The position numbers and the translations under genes were made by a program. A stretch of DNA of 16,575 nucleotides from Bacteroidota bacterium (lineage in GTDB: Bacteria; Bacteroidota; Bacteroidia; Flavobacteriales; Flavobacteriaceae), in contig JAEWLD010000019.1 of NCBI GenBank assembly GCA_023393485.1, positions 1-16,575 of the forward strand, in the 5' to 3' direction. Positions 14,747 to 16,575 of this stretch are shown here, piece after piece; the stretch's first letter is position 1, and each line of letters begins with the position of its first letter. The notes under the pieces were generated by a model. That model was not told the origin of the DNA. It saw only the letters and a program-made list of their open reading frames with translations, and ran no database searches.

Positions 14747-15314
14747 CGTTTTGATTTTTGATGAATTCATCGGTAAAATGTGCTTTGTGTTTCTCTTGCG
14801 AGAACTTGTCTGCGTTGAAATCATTTGATTTTCCGCGCGCGATTGACAGCGTTTCCCAATTGCTGTCGAGCAGCATTTTGCCGATAAAAACGATTTGTCC
14901 GATGTGATACGGATAATGCGCCAATTGACGATTGATGGCTTCGGTAACCGTATGGCCTTGATTTCTGATGTAGACGATTTTGGTCAAATCTTCATCGGTC
15001 AACGGATTGAGCGCATTGAAAACGCAAGCCCAGCCGTCGTCCCAGAGCTTCGTCAGTTCATCGCGCGACGGCACGTCGTTGTCAAATTCGGCGTCGCGGT
15101 GCCGCCACGATTTTTCGCCATCCGAAGTCAGAAAGTCGGTCCAGCGCGAAAGCATATTTCCGTGCAGATGTTTTACGATGGTCGCGATGCTGTTGCTTTC
15201 TTCATTGTATTGCCACGAAAGTTTGTCGTCGGGCACGCGCGCAATGGTTTTTTCGCCAAGCATTTTATAATATTCAAACTGCTTGATCGCGCTTTCGAGG
15301 TAATCTGTTTTCAT
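14733..15314 (-). CDS. DUF1572 family protein (DinB-like)
   Basis: A 193-residue DinB-clan protein of the DUF1572 type. Characteristic text is WQYNEESNSIATIVKHLHGN (residues 34-53), RWTDFLTSDGEKSWRHRDAEF (58-78) and HYPYHIGQIVFIGKML near the end. The metal triad is predicted at His49, His133 and His137. The activity is unknown; as with other DinB-like proteins a thiol- or metal-dependent transferase role is possible. It starts 2 nt after the tetR stop and its end overlaps the NTF2-like gene by 14 nt. The last 25 residues are charged and look non-conserved. Confidence 0.88.
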   Translation of the reverse strand: MKTDYLESAIKQFEYYKMLGEKTIARVPDDKLSWQYNEESNSIATIVKHLHGNMLSRWTDFLTSDGEKSWRHRDAEFDNDVPSRDELTKLWDDGWACVFNALNPLTDEDLTKIVYIRNQGHTVTEAINRQLAHYPYHIGQIVFIGKMLLDSNWETLSIARGKSNDFNADKFSQEKHKAHFTDEFIKNQNDGQR

Positions 15315-15316
15315 GA

Positions 15317-15910
15317 TTATTTTTTTAGTTGGTTGATTAAATCCGTTAGGAAATCCATGCTTGCATCGAGTTCCGAAGTCTTGCCGGTCAATTTGGCCTG
15401 CATGATTGCGCCTTCGGTAAGTGAAATCAGGATTGCTGCGAATTTTGCGGCGTCGGTATCGGGTTTGATTTCATCATCGTCGATTCCCTGATTAACAATT
15501 TTGACAATTCCAGCCTGCCAATTCCTGAGCGCGCCGATAGCTTTTTCGCGAAGCAGCGGATGCGTGTCATCGGCATCAACCGAAGTATTTAAGATTGGGC
15601 AACCGCCGTCGAGAATTGACAGGTCGAGAATCCTGCGATGCGTTTCAGGATAAACCAGCAACTTGGCAATCGCCGAATCTCTTTCGGCAAACCGGCTTTT
15701 GATATGTTTCGCGATCTGTCTGTAATTGTAGTCGAACGATGCGGCCGCAACAGCATCTTTATTTTCGAAATTGCCGTAAATGCTGCCTTTTGTCAATCCG
15801 GTCGCGTCTATCATGTCATTGAGCGACGTGCCGGCAAAGCCTTTCTTGTTGAAAATCGGCGCTGTTTTTTCGATGATGAATCGCTTTGTGCGTTCGGCTT
15901 TGGTTTCCAT
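15317..15910 (-). CDS. TetR/AcrR family transcriptional repressor
   Basis: A 197-residue regulator. The N-terminal helix-turn-helix spans about residues 9-55, with the recognition part GLTKGSIYGNFENKD typical of TetR proteins; the C-terminal two thirds form a helical ligand-binding domain with Cys in DGGCPILNTSVDADD, as in many AcrR-like regulators. ATG 15910 (METKAERTK) is chosen; a longer open frame to 15958 would run through the operator and promoter. It leads an operon with DUF1572, NTF2-like and DinB genes and very probably represses itself and them through the palindrome upstream. The inducer is unknown. The -7 box ends only about 6 nt before the ATG, so the mRNA may be leaderless. Confidence 0.92.
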   Translation of the reverse strand: METKAERTKRFIIEKTAPIFNKKGFAGTSLNDMIDATGLTKGSIYGNFENKDAVAAASFDYNYRQIAKHIKSRFAERDSAIAKLLVYPETHRRILDLSILDGGCPILNTSVDADDTHPLLREKAIGALRNWQAGIVKIVNQGIDDDEIKPDTDAAKFAAILISLTEGAIMQAKLTGKTSELDASMDFLTDLINQLKK

Positions 15911-15915
15911 ATTTC

Positions 15916-15950
15916 CAAAAGTACAAAAAAATATACCGATTGGTATTTTA
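15916..15950 (-). promoter_or_regulatory. tetR operon promoter and palindromic operator
   Basis: A perfect -7 box, TACTTTTG (minus strand, 15916-15923), precedes the tetR ATG by 5 nt. ATACC-n4-GGTAT (15933-15946) is a perfect 5-bp-arm palindrome extended by three A/T pairs on each side after one mismatch. It lies between the -7 and expected -33 positions, so a bound TetR dimer would block polymerase. ACCG(A/T)nCGGT-like palindromes are common operators for this family. Confidence 0.7.
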
Positions 15951-15956
15951 TTGGAC

Positions 15957-15978
15957 AAAAAAACCGGCGTAAGCCGAT
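15957..15978 (-). terminator. Intrinsic terminator of the serine hydrolase gene
   Basis: On the minus strand, ATCGGC-TTAC-GCCGGT forms a 6-bp stem with one G-T pair, followed by seven T. It begins immediately after the stop codon at 15980 and separates this gene from the tetR promoter. Confidence 0.8.
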
Positions 15979-15979
15979 A

Positions 15980-16575
15980 TTATTTTTTTCGCCTGGCCAA
16001 CATTTTATACGTTTCTTCGAGATAAACCCAAAAATCCTTTGAATGCGGCCCGTCGACATTGGCCAGACGGCCTTGCCCAAGCCTGACGATGATGAGTCCG
16101 TCATCGGGAATCACGATTGTGTATTGGCCCAGATGGCCGCGCATGTAAAACACATTTTTACCTTTGAACTCGGCAAGCCAGAAGCCGTAACCGTACTGCG
16201 GAGAATCGGGAAAGCGCGGCACGATTGACCTGGCGACGAACGCGCTGTCAAGGATTTGTTCGCCGTTCCAATTTCCGTAATGTTCGTATAATTTGCCGAT
16301 CCGGGCAAAGTCGCGCGCATTTGAAGCGATGCAGCAATAGGCTTTGACCATGCCGTCTTTTTCATCGGTTTGCCATAATGCATCGTTTTCTGCACCAAGC
16401 GGTTTCCAGAATTTTTCGGATACATAATCGGCGAGGCTTTGGCCTGTGGCTTTTTCGAGAATCATCGCCAGCAATTGCGTGTTGCCGCTCAGGTATTTGT
16501 AGCTTCGGCCGGGATTTTCGACACATTTCAAACCGAGGATGCATTTTTCAATATCGGGATCGAAATACGAACGCG
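15980..16575 (-). CDS. Serine hydrolase, class C beta-lactamase-like, 5' part missing
   Basis: The last 198 residues of a protein whose frame stays open to the right edge. It fits the serine beta-lactamase/PBP-like hydrolase family (beta-lactamase class C, EstB and PBP4* relatives). Seen: YKYLSGNTQLLAMILEKATG with the Tyr-x-x-Ser-x-Asn block near the second catalytic motif, FWKPLGAENDALWQTDEKDG, ARDFARIGKLYEHYGNWNG, and RGHLGQYTIVIPD, in which His-Leu-Gly stands for the third (K/H-x-G) motif. The nucleophile motif SxxK should lie outside the window. An in-frame TTG at 16531 is not a credible start because family-like coding continues upstream of it. Substrate is unknown; esterase, peptidase or beta-lactamase activity are all possible. 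Confidence 0.88.
   Translation of the reverse strand, partial: RSYFDPDIEKCILGLKCVENPGRSYKYLSGNTQLLAMILEKATGQSLADYVSEKFWKPLGAENDALWQTDEKDGMVKAYCCIASNARDFARIGKLYEHYGNWNGEQILDSAFVARSIVPRFPDSPQYGYGFWLAEFKGKNVFYMRGHLGQYTIVIPDDGLIIVRLGQGRLANVDGPHSKDFWVYLEETYKMLARRKK

Noticed and set aside
14895..15491. 198-codon + strand frame
   Set aside because: It is antisense to the DUF1572 and tetR genes, both recognised by clear motifs.

Overview
This window looks like chromosomal DNA from a Bacteroidota bacterium, most likely Flavobacteriaceae (Flavobacterium or a near relative) with unusually moderate GC content (mid-40s percent by eye). The evidence is the gldH gliding-motility lipoprotein gene, the gene order ricT-gldH-PBP1A, several promoters resembling the Bacteroidota type (TTG about 20 nt upstream of TAnnTTTG), and short palindromic extragenic repeats of a kind I recall from flavobacterial genomes. 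I could not run any database search, so family names come from motif recognition.

Left arm (1-6008, + strand): the tail of an unidentified gene and a large imperfect inverted repeat come first. A tightly packed cluster follows: ricT (PSP1 family), gldH and a class A penicillin-binding protein. gldH starts inside ricT and the PBP starts 1 nt after gldH stops. A repeat-bearing spacer then leads to scoA and scoB, the two subunits of a 3-oxoacid CoA-transferase. A 26-bp perfect hairpin separates the two genes.

Middle (6009-9604, - strand): a probable three-gene operon encodes a nucleoside-recognition (Gate) membrane protein, a DUF1569/DinB-like protein and a small membrane protein with two H-x-P-G motifs. 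Its promoter is well defined. A repeat-rich spacer, a PolB-like 3'-5' exonuclease and a 55-residue YodC-like gene come next.

Spacer 9605-10044 holds no recognisable protein gene. It does contain a plausible promoter, a run of RNA hairpins and a strong terminator, so it is my best candidate for an undescribed small RNA.

Right part: a + strand pair (YdaT-like small protein and a membrane protein) converges on a minus-strand SRAP/YedK homologue that lacks the catalytic Cys2. Upstream of SRAP on the minus strand are katG, with its own promoter and terminator, and a four-gene operon tetR-DUF1572-NTF2-DinB. A palindromic operator sits in the tetR promoter. The window ends in a truncated serine hydrolase (class C beta-lactamase-like) gene.

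Functionally the window is mostly housekeeping (cell wall, gliding, ketone-body/acyl-CoA metabolism) with a stress-linked right arm (KatG, SRAP, a TetR-controlled DinB operon). I see no mobile element, CRISPR array, tRNA or rRNA.
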